NCBI RefSeq assembly: GCF_022348085.1
Contig: NZ_JAKRFN010000020.1
Span: 58,003 to 122,002 of the forward strand
Reading direction: 5' to 3'
Length of the DNA: 64,000 nucleotides
DNA from: Mycobacterium sp. PSTR-4-N
GTDB taxonomy: Bacteria > Actinomycetota > Actinomycetes > Mycobacteriales > Mycobacteriaceae
This document shows positions 51,246-59,344 of this stretch, in pieces (positions within the stretch are counted from its first letter, which is position 1; each line of letters starts with the position of its first letter). Under the pieces are notes generated by a model that worked only from the letters and a program-made list of their open reading frames with translations, did no database searches and had not been told where the DNA came from. The translations under genes and the position numbers were made by a program.

Positions 51246-51725
51246 TCAGCCGGCGACGACGACGATCCCGTCGTCGTCGCTGTAGGCGATGTCACCCGGG
51301 GTGAACACCACACCGCCGAACTCGACGGCCTCGTCGCGCACGCCGTCGCCGGTCTTGGTGCTCTTGCGCGGGTTGGTGCCCAGCGCCTTGATGCCGATGT
51401 CGAGGGTCCGCAACGTCGAAGCGTCCCGCACCGCCCCGTTGATGATCAGCCCGGACCAGCCGCTGGCCCGGCCCAACTCCGCGATCACGTCGCCCACCAG
51501 TGCGGTGTGCACAGACCCGGACCCATCGATGACCAGCACGCCACCGTCGCCGGGCTCCGAGAGGACCGATTTGAGCAGCGCATTGTCCTGAAAACAGCGC
51601 ACGGTGGTGATCGGGCCGGCGAACTCGGTGCGCCCACCGAACTGACGCATCTGCAGATCACAGCTGCGCACATCGGGGCCGATCTCGTCGACCAGGTCAG
51701 CGGTGGGGCGCGGAGTCACAGTCAC
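51246..51725 (-). CDS. rraA: RraA-family protein (Rv3853-like)
   Basis: A protein of 159 residues, nearly identical in pattern to M. tuberculosis Rv3853 (RraA, formerly MenG): RPTADLVDEIGPDVRSCDLQ, RQFGGRTEFAGPITTVRCFQ, LVIDGSGSVHTALVGDVIAE, INGAVRDASTLRTLDIGIKA, LGTNPRKSTKTGDG and FTPGDIAYSDDDGIVVV. The family includes the RNase E inhibitor of E. coli and aldolases of the 4-hydroxy-4-methyl-2-oxoglutarate type. The Gly-Asp/Arg-Asp metal-site residues (GDV, RD) are present, so aldolase activity is possible. GTG 51725 is used. Confidence 0.93.
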   Translation of the reverse strand: MTVTPRPTADLVDEIGPDVRSCDLQMRQFGGRTEFAGPITTVRCFQDNALLKSVLSEPGDGGVLVIDGSGSVHTALVGDVIAELGRASGWSGLIINGAVRDASTLRTLDIGIKALGTNPRKSTKTGDGVRDEAVEFGGVVFTPGDIAYSDDDGIVVVAG

Positions 51726-51745
51726 CGCGCCATTATGCCGCGGCC

Positions 51746-52183
51746 TCAATCCTGATTGCGCCGTGCGGCGAGCAGAACCACGACCAGCGCGAGAATCCCG
51801 GTGACGGCCGCGGCGGCGAGAGGTAGACGAGCCGACCGGGACTCCTCCCGGCTGACGGGCACGGGGGCCGTGACGGCGGGGCTGGCTGTCGCGACAGTCG
51901 ATTTAGCCTGCGCAGCAACCTCTTTGGCGGCAGTGGCCAATGCGTCGGCGTCCTGCGGCGGGAGGACCTTCTCTGCCGGAACCTTCTTCGCCGGGGCTTT
52001 CTTGGCGGGCGCCTTCTTCGCCGGCGCTTTCTTGGCCGCTACCTTCTTCGCCGGCACCTTCTTGGCGGGCACCTTCTTCGCCGGGGCCTTCTTGGCGGGT
52101 GTCTTCTTGGCCGGAACGGCTGCGGGATCGCCGTCGGGGGGCGAAGCATCCGATCGGTCTTCGGGCCGATCCGACTGCTCCAT
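51746..52183 (-). CDS. hns: Hns-like Lys/Ala-rich DNA-binding protein with C-terminal membrane helix (Rv3852-like)
   Basis: A 145-residue protein. The acidic start EQSDRPEDRSDASPPDGDP is followed by about 12 tandem units of the AKK-(A/V/T)-P type (about residues 24-70, PAKKAPAKKVPAKK), like histone H1 tails. A linker follows, then a C-terminal membrane helix (about 122-140, LAAAAVTGILALVVVLLA) with a basic end. The Rv3852 protein of M. tuberculosis has the same order and is membrane-associated. ATG 52183 has AAGGAG upstream. It is thought to tether or organise DNA at the membrane. The repeat number is likely to vary between strains. Confidence 0.92.
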   Translation of the reverse strand: MEQSDRPEDRSDASPPDGDPAAVPAKKTPAKKAPAKKVPAKKVPAKKVAAKKAPAKKAPAKKAPAKKVPAEKVLPPQDADALATAAKEVAAQAKSTVATASPAVTAPVPVSREESRSARLPLAAAAVTGILALVVVLLAARRNQD

Positions 52184-52259
52184 GTCACCGCTCCTTCGAC
52201 TGTCCAGGCCTGCGCGTCAATTCATCATGCCAGGCCCGCCTGCCCGTCGGTGTGCCGTG

Positions 52260-53183
52260 TCAGCCGGTCACCGCGAGCGTCGCCGCCGCAGCCAGCGTGA
52301 CCGCCATCAACCCCAGCTCGGTGTAGGCACGGGTGCGCGAGAGCCCGGCGCTGGACCGGTGGGCCCGCGCGTCGGGCAACCAGGACGCGCGATTGCGCAA
52401 GGCCAGCACCAGAAGGACGGCTGTGAGCGCCACCTTCGCGCACAGCACCCTGCCCCACCCGCTCGACACCAGCTGCGTGGGTGTCTCGAGTACCGCCAGG
52501 CCTGCCACCACACCGCCGATGAGCAGCACAGCGACGCTCGCCAGCGACAGCTGGGAGAAACGCGGCAGCACCCGCGCCCACTGCCCCCGGTGCGACACGG
52601 TGAGCACCAGTGCCGCGAGCGCTCCACACCAGACGGCTGCAGCGAGCGTGTGCACTGCGACAGCGACACCGCCGACCGCGTCCTCACCCAGGTGCCCCGT
52701 CAACGGGTGGCCCACCACACCGATGGCGGCGACCCCCGCCGTGGCGGCCGCCACCGGTGCGGTCCGCGGCGCGAACGCCGCCGCGACGCCGACCGCTGCC
52801 GCGGCGATGATCGTCACCAGCGCGGCACGCCCGGGAGCGGTGTCGACGCTGAAGTCCCACACGATGTGCAGACCGACGCCGGCGACGCTGCGGCCCGCCG
52901 CCTCAGCGGTCGCCAGGACGAGCCGCAGCAGCTCAGCCGCCAGCCACACCGCCGAGGCGGCCAGCAGCGGCGCGGTGGCGCGTCGCAGCAGCTCATCGCG
53001 ATGCCGTGGGCCATCGAGCGCGGGCACCACCGACAATCCCACGGTCACCACCGCGGCGCTGTCGGCGACCGCCCGGACCAGTGCTGTCGACAGCGACGCC
53101 CCCGGGAAGGCCAGCGCCCACGCCAGCACGCAGGCCGCGGCGGTGACGAGCAGACCGCCCGCCGCCGCCCTGCCACGCGTCAT
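52260..53183 (-). CDS. copD: CopD-family copper-resistance membrane protein
   Basis: A 307-residue protein with about eight membrane helices. The CopD signature region is VVGHPLTGHLGEDAVGGVAVAVHTLAAAVWCGALAALVLT, in which His residues are thought to bind copper. It ends ELGLMAVTLAAAATLAVTG after a basic loop. ATG 53183 overlaps the copC stop by 4 nt. CopC/CopD pairs bind copper outside and move it across the membrane, for uptake or supply. It is likely transcribed with the upstream His-containing membrane protein. Confidence 0.88.
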   Translation of the reverse strand: MTRGRAAAGGLLVTAAACVLAWALAFPGASLSTALVRAVADSAAVVTVGLSVVPALDGPRHRDELLRRATAPLLAASAVWLAAELLRLVLATAEAAGRSVAGVGLHIVWDFSVDTAPGRAALVTIIAAAAVGVAAAFAPRTAPVAAATAGVAAIGVVGHPLTGHLGEDAVGGVAVAVHTLAAAVWCGALAALVLTVSHRGQWARVLPRFSQLSLASVAVLLIGGVVAGLAVLETPTQLVSSGWGRVLCAKVALTAVLLVLALRNRASWLPDARAHRSSAGLSRTRAYTELGLMAVTLAAAATLAVTG

Positions 53184-53758
53184 GATCTGCGGCGGACCGC
53201 CCACACCGCACCCGCGGCCACCACGGCGAGCGCGCCGACCACGAACGGCCACGCCGGCGGCCCCGCAGGCGAGTCCGGAGCAGCTTCCGACGCAGTCGGT
53301 GTCGGCGACGGCGCGGCCGCCCCGGACGCGGCCGGCGTGGGGGGAGCTGCGGGCGCACCAATCGACACCTGGAACGGCCACGACCCCGTCACGACGTGAC
53401 CGTCAGCTGATGTCGCCCGGTAGTTGACCGTGTAGGTGCCGGCGGGCGCGCCGGAGCGGACCCCGACGCTGATCACGGCGCCGTCGACTGCGGGTTCGCC
53501 GTCGGCCCACTGGGTGCCGTCCGGGCCGACGACCGTCATCGCGGCGAACTCGGGTTGCATCGTCTCGCTGAACGTCGCGCTGACCCGGGTGGGGGCCTGG
53601 GGCAGGACAGCGTTGTCGGCGGGATCGCCGGCGAGGCGGGCGGCGTGCGCCCACGCCGGACCGGCGTTGATCAGCGCGGCCAGGACGAGGACCAGTCCGG
53701 TTGCCGCGATCGCGAAGAGGTGGGCGAGCCGCGGCTGCCCACGGTGAAGTACGTGCAT
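53180..53758 (-). CDS. copC: CopC-domain copper-binding protein, membrane tethered
   Basis: A 192-residue exported protein. After the signal peptide (LFAIAATGLVLVLAALINAGPAWA) the mature chain begins with His (HAARLAGDPADNAVLPQAPTRV), the N-terminal copper ligand of CopC. A second ligand region is SADGHVVTGSWPFQV. A Pro/Ala linker and a C-terminal helix (WPFVVGALAVVAAGAVWAV) tether it to the membrane. The stop overlaps the copD start. The N-terminal His plus DGHV pattern indicates the Cu(II) site, without the Met-rich Cu(I) site. Confidence 0.9.
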   Translation of the reverse strand: MHVLHRGQPRLAHLFAIAATGLVLVLAALINAGPAWAHAARLAGDPADNAVLPQAPTRVSATFSETMQPEFAAMTVVGPDGTQWADGEPAVDGAVISVGVRSGAPAGTYTVNYRATSADGHVVTGSWPFQVSIGAPAAPPTPAASGAAAPSPTPTASEAAPDSPAGPPAWPFVVGALAVVAAGAVWAVRRRS

Positions 53759-53799
53759 TCGTTTGTCTGCTTCCTGTGTCGGTTCTGTCGGGATCGGGG

Positions 53800-54312
53800 T
53801 CAGCCCGCGACGGGCGGACCTCGATGCGACATCGACGTGGCGAGCAGCAACTCCGCGAACAACGGTTGGTCGGCAGCACAGAGGACGCGTTCCGGGGTGT
53901 CGGAGACCGTCGCCTCCGCCGGGACGGCGGTCCGCCGCACGACGCGGCCCAGCAGCCGGCAGAGCCGCTCGCCGGCGTTGATCAGCAGGGCACCCACCAG
54001 GACTGCGCCCACGTGCGCGGCGAGCATCGGCCCATGGGTCGCGGCAGCGGCGTGAGGGTGGCCGACCGCGAGCACCGCGTGGCCCACGAGCTGTCCCGCC
54101 GACAGCAGAAGGGCCATCGGACCCACATTCCGGGCACGGGGGGTCGCCGTCGCGACCGCGCCCACCGTCACCCCGACGAGCAGCAGCCCGACCATGCCGG
54201 GGCCGACGGCCAGATGGCCACCGCCGGTCGCGTGAGCGGCCAGCGACAGCGCCGCCGTCACCAGGCCCGCAGCGCCGCCACGCAGCAGGACCGGCTGGCG
54301 GGCGTCGGGCAT
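53800..54312 (-). CDS. Small polytopic membrane protein upstream of copC
   Basis: A 170-residue protein with about four or five hydrophobic helices and His residues in the helical part (SLAAHATGGGHLAVGPGMVG, GQLVGHAVLAVGHPHAAAATHG, PMLAAHVGAVLVG). The C-terminal 45 residues are soluble. Such proteins often accompany copC-copD in actinobacteria and may help copper handling. ATG 54312 lies 27 bp after the Rv3850-like stop and 41 bp before copC, so one operon is likely. Confidence 0.7.
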   Translation of the reverse strand: MPDARQPVLLRGGAAGLVTAALSLAAHATGGGHLAVGPGMVGLLLVGVTVGAVATATPRARNVGPMALLLSAGQLVGHAVLAVGHPHAAAATHGPMLAAHVGAVLVGALLINAGERLCRLLGRVVRRTAVPAEATVSDTPERVLCAADQPLFAELLLATSMSHRGPPVAG

Positions 54313-54339
54313 GGTCTGGGCCGGGTTCTCGAGTGGGGC

Positions 54340-54996
54340 TCAGGCCACGCCGAGGCGTGCCAACAGATCGGCGTCGATACCGTCGAGCTGCTGGGCGATG
54401 GCCGCGTGGGCCGGCTTGCGGCGAGCGGGCGGCATGCTCTCAGCGGCCGTGACCGCGGCCGCCAGATCGGTGAGGCGCTCGCTGATCGCCGCGGCGAACT
54501 GTTTGGTCTCGGCGTCCTTCGGCTTCTTCTCGGTCAGCTGGCGCAACGAATGCTCCGCCCCGGCGATCCGTGCGGACAGCTCCGCACCGTGCCCCGAGAA
54601 CTGCCCGAGCTGGCTGACGGGAATGCCAAGGCGGTCGGCGCGACGCTCGTCGATCAACCCCCGAGCGGAGATCGACGCGCGGTACACCAGCGGGATCACG
54701 ACCGGCGCCAACAGTCGCGACACCGTCAACGCCCTGCGAATCTTCGTGGGAGTGAACAACTTTCCTTCACGAGCGGCCTTCAGCTGAGTTTCGGCCACCT
54801 TCAGCGCGGCGCGATCGCTGTCGCGTTGTGCCCGCAGCTGCGCCCGCAGCGCCTTCGCCGCGGACTTCTGCTCGGCTTTGAAGCGGCGTACCTCGTTCTT
54901 GGCCGAGAGCTTGGCCTCCAGCTTCGCCTTGGTCTTGATCGCGCGTCTCTCGGCTCTGCGAGTGGCGCGGGACTTACGTCGCTTGAACAGACTCAT
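54340..54996 (-). CDS. Rv3850-like basic coiled-coil protein (DUF6474)
   Basis: A 218-residue protein, the same length as Rv3850. The N-terminal 75 residues are extremely basic and helical (MSLFKRRKSRATRRAERRAI, then KLEAKLSAKNEVRRFKAEQK). A moderately hydrophobic segment (LLAPVVIPLVYRASISARGL) and an acidic-basic helical region (LGQFSGHGAELSARIAGAEH) follow. The positively charged start suggests nucleic-acid or membrane-surface binding. No enzyme motif is visible. First gene of the run into copC/copD. Confidence 0.82.
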   Translation of the reverse strand: MSLFKRRKSRATRRAERRAIKTKAKLEAKLSAKNEVRRFKAEQKSAAKALRAQLRAQRDSDRAALKVAETQLKAAREGKLFTPTKIRRALTVSRLLAPVVIPLVYRASISARGLIDERRADRLGIPVSQLGQFSGHGAELSARIAGAEHSLRQLTEKKPKDAETKQFAAAISERLTDLAAAVTAAESMPPARRKPAHAAIAQQLDGIDADLLARLGVA

Positions 54997-55086
54997 CCCT
55001 GGGCCCTCTCCACTCTCTCTAGCCGGCGGTGACCCACACTAGCGTCCGCCTTCCGGTGATGAACCGCCTGGAGGGCAGGGACCGCT

Positions 55087-56040
55087 GTGCGAGAATCGAA
55101 CATCACCCGGGACCTCCTTCCGCCCGACGCCCGGGAAGGTGGTGACGACGTGGGTCCGCGAGCGCGCAGAGCCGTAGCCGCCTGTCTGACCGCGGGTGGG
55201 CTCTGGGTCTGCGGCTCCGGCGCGACGGCATCTGCCGAGCCTGCCGACGCGACCGGTCCCGCCGCCTCCGGCGAACGCAGCCAGGACCCGCCGCGGGTCA
55301 ACCGCCCCCCGGCAGCGGAGGAGCCGTCGAGCCGTCGTGGGCTCGGCACGAAGTGGCGCCGCCCCAACCGCGTCGTCCACCGGCAGGATCGTGATCCCAA
55401 CGATCCCTGCTGCGACAACGGCGGTAAGGACTGTGGTCCGGGCTGGCCCTGGCCGCCGTCCGATCCCGACGATCCGGAACCACCCGGCATCCCGGCACCC
55501 TCGGAGCATGGTGGCGTCAGCGATCGACCGGTGGTCGCGCCGCGCCCCGGCGGGATCGGCACGCCCGGTGTGGGCGCACCCCAGACACGGCCTCCGATCG
55601 AGCTGCCCTTCGACCCCGACGTACTCGACGTCGTGCCGGGCGTCGGACTGCCGGCGACCGGGGCGGGCGCGCCGATCACGCTGCCGGTGCTGCCGGTCGT
55701 CGCACCGGCAGCAGGAGCGGGGCCGGGTATCGGTGCTCCGCGAGCTGTCGAGGCCCCGCCGGCACCGGCCGCCCCGCCCCGCGTCGCACAGGAACCGCCC
55801 CCGGCCCGGCCGGTCGAGCCGGTGGAGAACGCCCTCGCCGGGTCCCGGCCACCGGCGCCGACCCGGGTCGGTTACGGCGACACGTTGCGCACCGCAGGCA
55901 CATCGCAGCTGGCCGCGCTGGCGTTGCCCGGCGTCGTCGGCATCCTGATTCTGACGGCGCTCGGCGGTGTGGTCGGCTACCGCCAGGCCAAGGCCGGGCA
56001 GACGGTTCGTGCCCGCAGCACAGCGCGATTCATGAACTGA
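55087..56040 (+). CDS. Secreted Pro-rich protein with C-terminal membrane anchor (paralogue of the gene at the window start)
   Basis: A 317-residue protein. After a charged start, a hydrophobic export segment (AVAACLTAGGLWVCGSGATASA) at about residues 30-51 leads to a Cys-containing patch (DPCCDNGGKDCGPGWPWPPS). About 150 residues of Pro/Gly/Ala-rich text follow. The last 45 residues carry one helix (LAALALPGVVGILILTALGG) and VVGYRQAKAGQT. The end is shared with the 2-559 gene, so they form a two-member family in this window. GTG 55087 is used; GTG 55150 is possible. Function unknown; perhaps a wall-spanning structural protein. Confidence 0.72.
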   Translation: MRESNITRDLLPPDAREGGDDVGPRARRAVAACLTAGGLWVCGSGATASAEPADATGPAASGERSQDPPRVNRPPAAEEPSSRRGLGTKWRRPNRVVHRQDRDPNDPCCDNGGKDCGPGWPWPPSDPDDPEPPGIPAPSEHGGVSDRPVVAPRPGGIGTPGVGAPQTRPPIELPFDPDVLDVVPGVGLPATGAGAPITLPVLPVVAPAAGAGPGIGAPRAVEAPPAPAAPPRVAQEPPPARPVEPVENALAGSRPPAPTRVGYGDTLRTAGTSQLAALALPGVVGILILTALGGVVGYRQAKAGQTVRARSTARFMN

Positions 56041-56134
56041 GACGATATGCGTGCCGGCTTGGGGTAAGCGGCGCATAGTAAAGCTGTCGCCAATGGGGTC
56101 CGACGAGTCGGAGAGGGTCTGAGAGGGGGGCGCG

Positions 56135-56626
56135 ATGCCTGCGAGTCGCCACGTCACCCGTGCGGTGGGGGAGGTGCTCGACCTGGCCCCGCGGCACGGG
56201 GAGATCACCTTGCCGCGTCTGGTCCAGGCGGTCAGCGAACACCGAGGCCGCTCCATCGAACTCACCACCGCCGAACTGCCGCCCGGCGTCTGCGGTCAAT
56301 GGCGCCAGTACACCGATCACGACGTGTTCCTGATTCAGCAGGGTCTGCCCGCCTGGGATCGCACCCTCGCCCACGAACTCGGCCATCTGGTGCTCGGGCA
56401 CGAGGGCATTCCGGTCGCCGAGGCGGCCCGCGACAGCACCGAGCTGGCCAGTTCGGAGCTGATCGGTTACATGCTCAACCAACGCACCGGATGCATGGGT
56501 CCCGCCGGCGAGGACGCCGAGCAGGAGGCGGAGGACTTCGCGGCGCTGTTGATCTACCGGCTGGGCCGGTTGCCGTCGGATCGGTCGTCGATCGTCCAGG
56601 TGCGCCTCGGAGAGGCGTTTGGTTGA
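56135..56626 (+). CDS. ImmA/IrrE-family metallo-endopeptidase
   Basis: A 163-residue zinc protease with the motif LAHELGHLVLGHEG (HExxH; the third ligand is probably Glu in EQEAEDFAALL). The N-terminal helices (LPRLVQAVSEHRGRSIELTT) are typical of the family. ImmA/IrrE proteases cleave helix-turn-helix regulators of the Xre type in response to DNA damage or other stress. GAGAGGGGGG precedes ATG 56135. The stop overlaps the start of the transporter-like gene (TTGA). The next gene but one, convergent, is espR, which encodes an Xre-like regulator. Confidence 0.88.
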   Translation: MPASRHVTRAVGEVLDLAPRHGEITLPRLVQAVSEHRGRSIELTTAELPPGVCGQWRQYTDHDVFLIQQGLPAWDRTLAHELGHLVLGHEGIPVAEAARDSTELASSELIGYMLNQRTGCMGPAGEDAEQEAEDFAALLIYRLGRLPSDRSSIVQVRLGEAFG

Positions 56627-57747
56627 TCGTCTGGGTGATCGCCGGTCTCCTGGGGTTGGCGACCGGACTTCGCATCGGCTGGGCGCTGGTCAACAAGCAG
56701 TCTCTGGTCAGCTCCGCGATGATCCTGGCGCTGGGCAGCCTCGGGGTGGTCGCAGCGCTCAATTGGCAGCCGTTGGCGCTGCTGATCGACACGCTGCTGC
56801 ACTGGCCGAACATCGCGATGGGACTCAGCCAGGTGGCGCTGATCGCCTGCGCCGCGGGCAGCTGCGTGATGATCACCACGGTGTCGAGCAACCGGTCGCC
56901 CGCTGCCGCCAGGAAGATCGCGATGGTGCAGTACGGGGTCGCCGGGGCGATCGCCGTGGCCAGCCTCGCGGTGTTCTTCGCAGCGGGCCGAGGCACCGAG
57001 ATGGCTCCCCGCGAGTATCTGCGGCGCAGCCTCGGCGGTGAGGGAGCGTCTCTGCCGTGGTTGTTGCCGCTGCTCTACGTGATGCTGGCACTGAGCCTGG
57101 TCGCGTGGGCGGGACTGCGGCACAGCAACAGGACCCGCCGGGGACGAGCGCTGTTCGTGTTCACCGTCGGCATCGCCCTCATCGTCGCGGCGTCCGCGTT
57201 CTTCCTGCTGCGTGCGGTCGGCACCAGTGGCGCGGTCGGGGTGGGCGCGGCGGCCACGCTGCTGGGCGCGGCGATGTTGATCGTGGCGGCGGGCTCGCTG
57301 CTGCCGAGCCTGGAGGACTGGTTCGGCGCGCGGCGTGAACTGCGCATCATCCGGCCGATCCTGACCGAACTCGGACGTCGTCACCCCGACGTCGGCATCG
57401 GAGTCCGCCCGCGCGGACCGCTGGTGTTCCGGGTGGCCGAGCGCATGTCGCTGATCTCCGATGCGCTGTTCCTCGAGGCGACCGCCGCAGCGGGCGCCCT
57501 GCGCCGCGTCGACGCCGGCTCGGCGGGAACCGACTCCGCAGAGGGGGACGAGCCCGACGGGCACACAGAGGTGCGGCCGCCCGACGTGACGCCGGTGGAG
57601 CAGGCCGCTGCGATCGCGGCGTGGATCGCCGAGCAGCAGGATTTCCCCGGTCTGTCGTGGCTACGACAGCCGGCCAGCTATTCCGACCGCGAATGGATCC
57701 TGGAAATCGCCCGTCAGTACCGTGCTCTCGACTCGGGCGGCTCGTAG
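56623..57747 (+). CDS. MAB_1171c-family putative transporter membrane protein
   Basis: A 374-residue protein. About seven helices occupy the N-terminal 220 residues (LIVWVIAGLLGLATGLRIGW, SSAMILALGSLGVVAALNW, ALFVFTVGIALIVAASAFFLL). A soluble C-terminal half follows (LRIIRPILTELGRRHPDVGI, FRVAERMSLISDALFLEATA, ends WILEIARQYRALDSGG). This is the pattern of the actinobacterial MAB_1171c group, often found next to ImmA/IrrE proteases and Xre regulators. TTG 56623 overlaps the protease stop as TTGA with GGAGAG upstream. The transport function is only nominal; a sensor coupled to the protease is equally likely. Confidence 0.8.
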   Translation: MIVWVIAGLLGLATGLRIGWALVNKQSLVSSAMILALGSLGVVAALNWQPLALLIDTLLHWPNIAMGLSQVALIACAAGSCVMITTVSSNRSPAAARKIAMVQYGVAGAIAVASLAVFFAAGRGTEMAPREYLRRSLGGEGASLPWLLPLLYVMLALSLVAWAGLRHSNRTRRGRALFVFTVGIALIVAASAFFLLRAVGTSGAVGVGAAATLLGAAMLIVAAGSLLPSLEDWFGARRELRIIRPILTELGRRHPDVGIGVRPRGPLVFRVAERMSLISDALFLEATAAAGALRRVDAGSAGTDSAEGDEPDGHTEVRPPDVTPVEQAAAIAAWIAEQQDFPGLSWLRQPASYSDREWILEIARQYRALDSGGS

Positions 57748-57765
57748 GCCCGCCTTCGCCGGTCC

Positions 57766-57783
57766 GACCCGCGGAAGCGGGTC
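57766..57783. terminator. Hairpin between the IrrE/transporter pair and espR
   Basis: GACCCGC-GGAA-GCGGGTC forms a perfect 7-bp stem in the 39-bp gap between the convergent stops. It can serve both directions. Confidence 0.65.
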
Positions 57784-57786
57784 AGG

Positions 57787-58185
57787 CTACACGTCGAGGT
57801 TCTCTTTACGCCGCAGCTCGTCGACCTTCTGAACGATGTCCTGTTTCGCCTCGGCCGACAGGCCGACCGTGCGGGCTGCGATGCGGCGAACACCCTCGTC
57901 CCGCATCCCGGCGAGCAGCGTCAGCTCCTTGTCGAGCTTCTCGTAGTACTCGTCGTCGGTGAAGTACGCCGGCTTGATGCGGAAGAAGTTGGCAAGCGCG
58001 GCCATCGTGGCGACCGAGGGATTGGTTCGGTTGCCAGAACGCAGCTGCGACAGGTAGGGCGCAGACATGGTGACGCCTTCGGCCTTGAGTGCGGCGATCA
58101 CCTCGGCCGAGGTGTGGGGGCCACGTCCGGGCGGGTAGACGGTGTCGAACAAGCGATTCAGGCGAGCGGCAAACGTGTTGCTCAT
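57787..58185 (-). CDS. espR: EspR, Xre-type nucleoid-associated regulator of ESX-1
   Basis: A 132-residue DNA-binding protein, the same length as M. tuberculosis EspR (Rv3849). The helix-turn-helix domain is FAARLNRLFDTVYPPGRGPH, TSAEVIAALKAEGVTMSAPY and LSQLRSGNRTNPSVATMAAL; the C-terminal dimerisation part is YYEKLDKELTLLAGMRDEGV and SAEAKQDIVQKVDELRRKEN. EspR activates espACD and acts as a global architectural protein. ATG 58185 has GGAGG at a proper distance. The window also holds an espACD-like operon (43477-46691), a candidate target, and an ImmA/IrrE protease that may cleave Xre regulators. Confidence 0.95.
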   Translation of the reverse strand: MSNTFAARLNRLFDTVYPPGRGPHTSAEVIAALKAEGVTMSAPYLSQLRSGNRTNPSVATMAALANFFRIKPAYFTDDEYYEKLDKELTLLAGMRDEGVRRIAARTVGLSAEAKQDIVQKVDELRRKENLDV

Positions 58186-58646
58186 GGGATTGACCTCCAC
58201 ATACTGACGAGCGTTTTTCAGGGGCGGCGTATTTGCTGATCATCGTAGCGACAGATGTGTCCACAACCAAGTGCAAACCACGGAAAAGTAAACCAGGGCT
58301 TGCGTCGCTGGCCGCCGCTGCTGCTGTGAACGGCGTGGACGCGGTATCTGCCACGGGCGGGGCACGATGCAGCTAGGCAAATAATAACGCCTCCGTAGCA
58401 AGGGTACGTGCGGCTTTCCCGGACGGGTTGCCCGCGCAGGTGACCAGAAGGTGGTTGGCAACCACGCGCCACGGGGCGAGGCGAACACACAGGAATTTGC
58501 TAGGTGTTCGGTCTGTCACGATCCCGACCGGATCGTGAGCCGCGCTGCACGCCCGGTGATGCGCAAACCGCGGCGGCCGCCACCGTCGCTGACAGTGCCA
58601 CGCTGTCAGTAGCCAATGGCACCGGGCGAGAAGTCTTCCCGGCTGG
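58186..58646. promoter_or_regulatory. Long regulatory region upstream of espR
   Basis: 461 bp without a convincing gene, with AT-rich patches (TATTTGCTGATCATCG, AGGCAAATAATAACGCC). Dyads: perfect palindrome GTGGTTG-G-CAACCAC (58451-58465), 9-bp stem TCACGATCC-N5-GGATCGTGA (58516-58538), and CTGACAG-N7-CTGTCAG (58589-58609), the last probably the terminator of the Rv3847-like gene. The long leader fits an autoregulated nucleoid-protein gene. Confidence 0.55.
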
Positions 58647-59180
58647 TCAGGCGGCCAGCAGCATCGCGAGAATCGCGGTATCGGGATGGCTGATCGGATC
58701 GAGACCCACTCGGCTCACCATCGATGTGACGGTGCCGTCGGACTCGGCCTCGACCCAGGCCGCGCGGTGTTCGAGACCCAGATGGGGCAGCCCGGGCAGC
58801 AGGACGCACCCCGACGCCGCCCCTGTGCACTCGGGCAGCGACGGCGTGGTCTCCGACGGGGGATGCAGCATCAGCAGCGCGGGCGGCTGCCGTTCTGCGA
58901 AGTGCCCGGGCGCCACCGCGGCATCCCCCACGACCGTGCCCTCGGCCACGACCAGCCCCACCGTTCCCGGCTCCGGCTCGTCGGGCAGTTCCTCGCGCGC
59001 TCCGAAGATCGTCGTGGTGGACAGCAGGCCCGGCAGCGACGCGACACGCACCGCGACCATCAACAGCTGCGCCCACTCCTTCGTCGAATCAGGCCACCGG
59101 CCCGACACGACGAAGCCCTTGAGGGACCCACGCGAATGAAACGGTGCGATCTCGATCGCCCGACCGGACCCGAAATCCAT
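58647..59180 (-). CDS. Conserved hypothetical protein (Rv3847-like)
   Basis: A 177-residue protein, the same length as Rv3847, with the same location beside espR and a superoxide dismutase gene. The sequence (IEIAPFHSRGSLKGFVVSGR, WAQLLMVAVRVASLPGLLST, TVGLVVAEGTVVGDAAVAPG) suggests a compact alpha-beta protein without export signals. It has one Cys-Thr-Gly motif (PECTGAASGCVLLPGLP). GGGAGGCG precedes ATG 59180. Function unknown. Confidence 0.8.
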   Translation of the reverse strand: MDFGSGRAIEIAPFHSRGSLKGFVVSGRWPDSTKEWAQLLMVAVRVASLPGLLSTTTIFGAREELPDEPEPGTVGLVVAEGTVVGDAAVAPGHFAERQPPALLMLHPPSETTPSLPECTGAASGCVLLPGLPHLGLEHRAAWVEAESDGTVTSMVSRVGLDPISHPDTAILAMLLAA

Positions 59181-59301
59181 CTCGCCTCCCGGCATCGGTG
59201 AGCAACAGCCAGACACGTCTGTGGGTCGATTCGCTCAGGATGCGGCAGCCCTCGGCAAGCACGCAAGTGGACACGGCGCATCGATACCTCGCGGACACAA
59301 A

Positions 59302-59331
59302 ACCGGCCCGGTCCACGAGGACCGGGCCGGT
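59302..59331 (-). terminator. Intrinsic terminator of sodN
   Basis: Perfect 13-bp stem (ACCGGCCCGGTCC / GGACCGGGCCGGT) with a 4-nt loop, followed on the minus strand by TTTT. It starts 13 nt after the sodN stop. This is the only classical U-tract terminator noticed in the window. Confidence 0.9.
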
Positions 59332-59344
59332 GACGGGTGTGGTG

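Noticed and set aside
51960..52120. Repeated DNA units in hns as a CRISPR or mobile repeat
   Set aside because: The units are in frame, encode AKKxP, have no spacers and are explained by the protein.
51756..53399. Plus-strand open frame across hns and copD
   Set aside because: It crosses several well-supported minus-strand genes and lacks domain signals.
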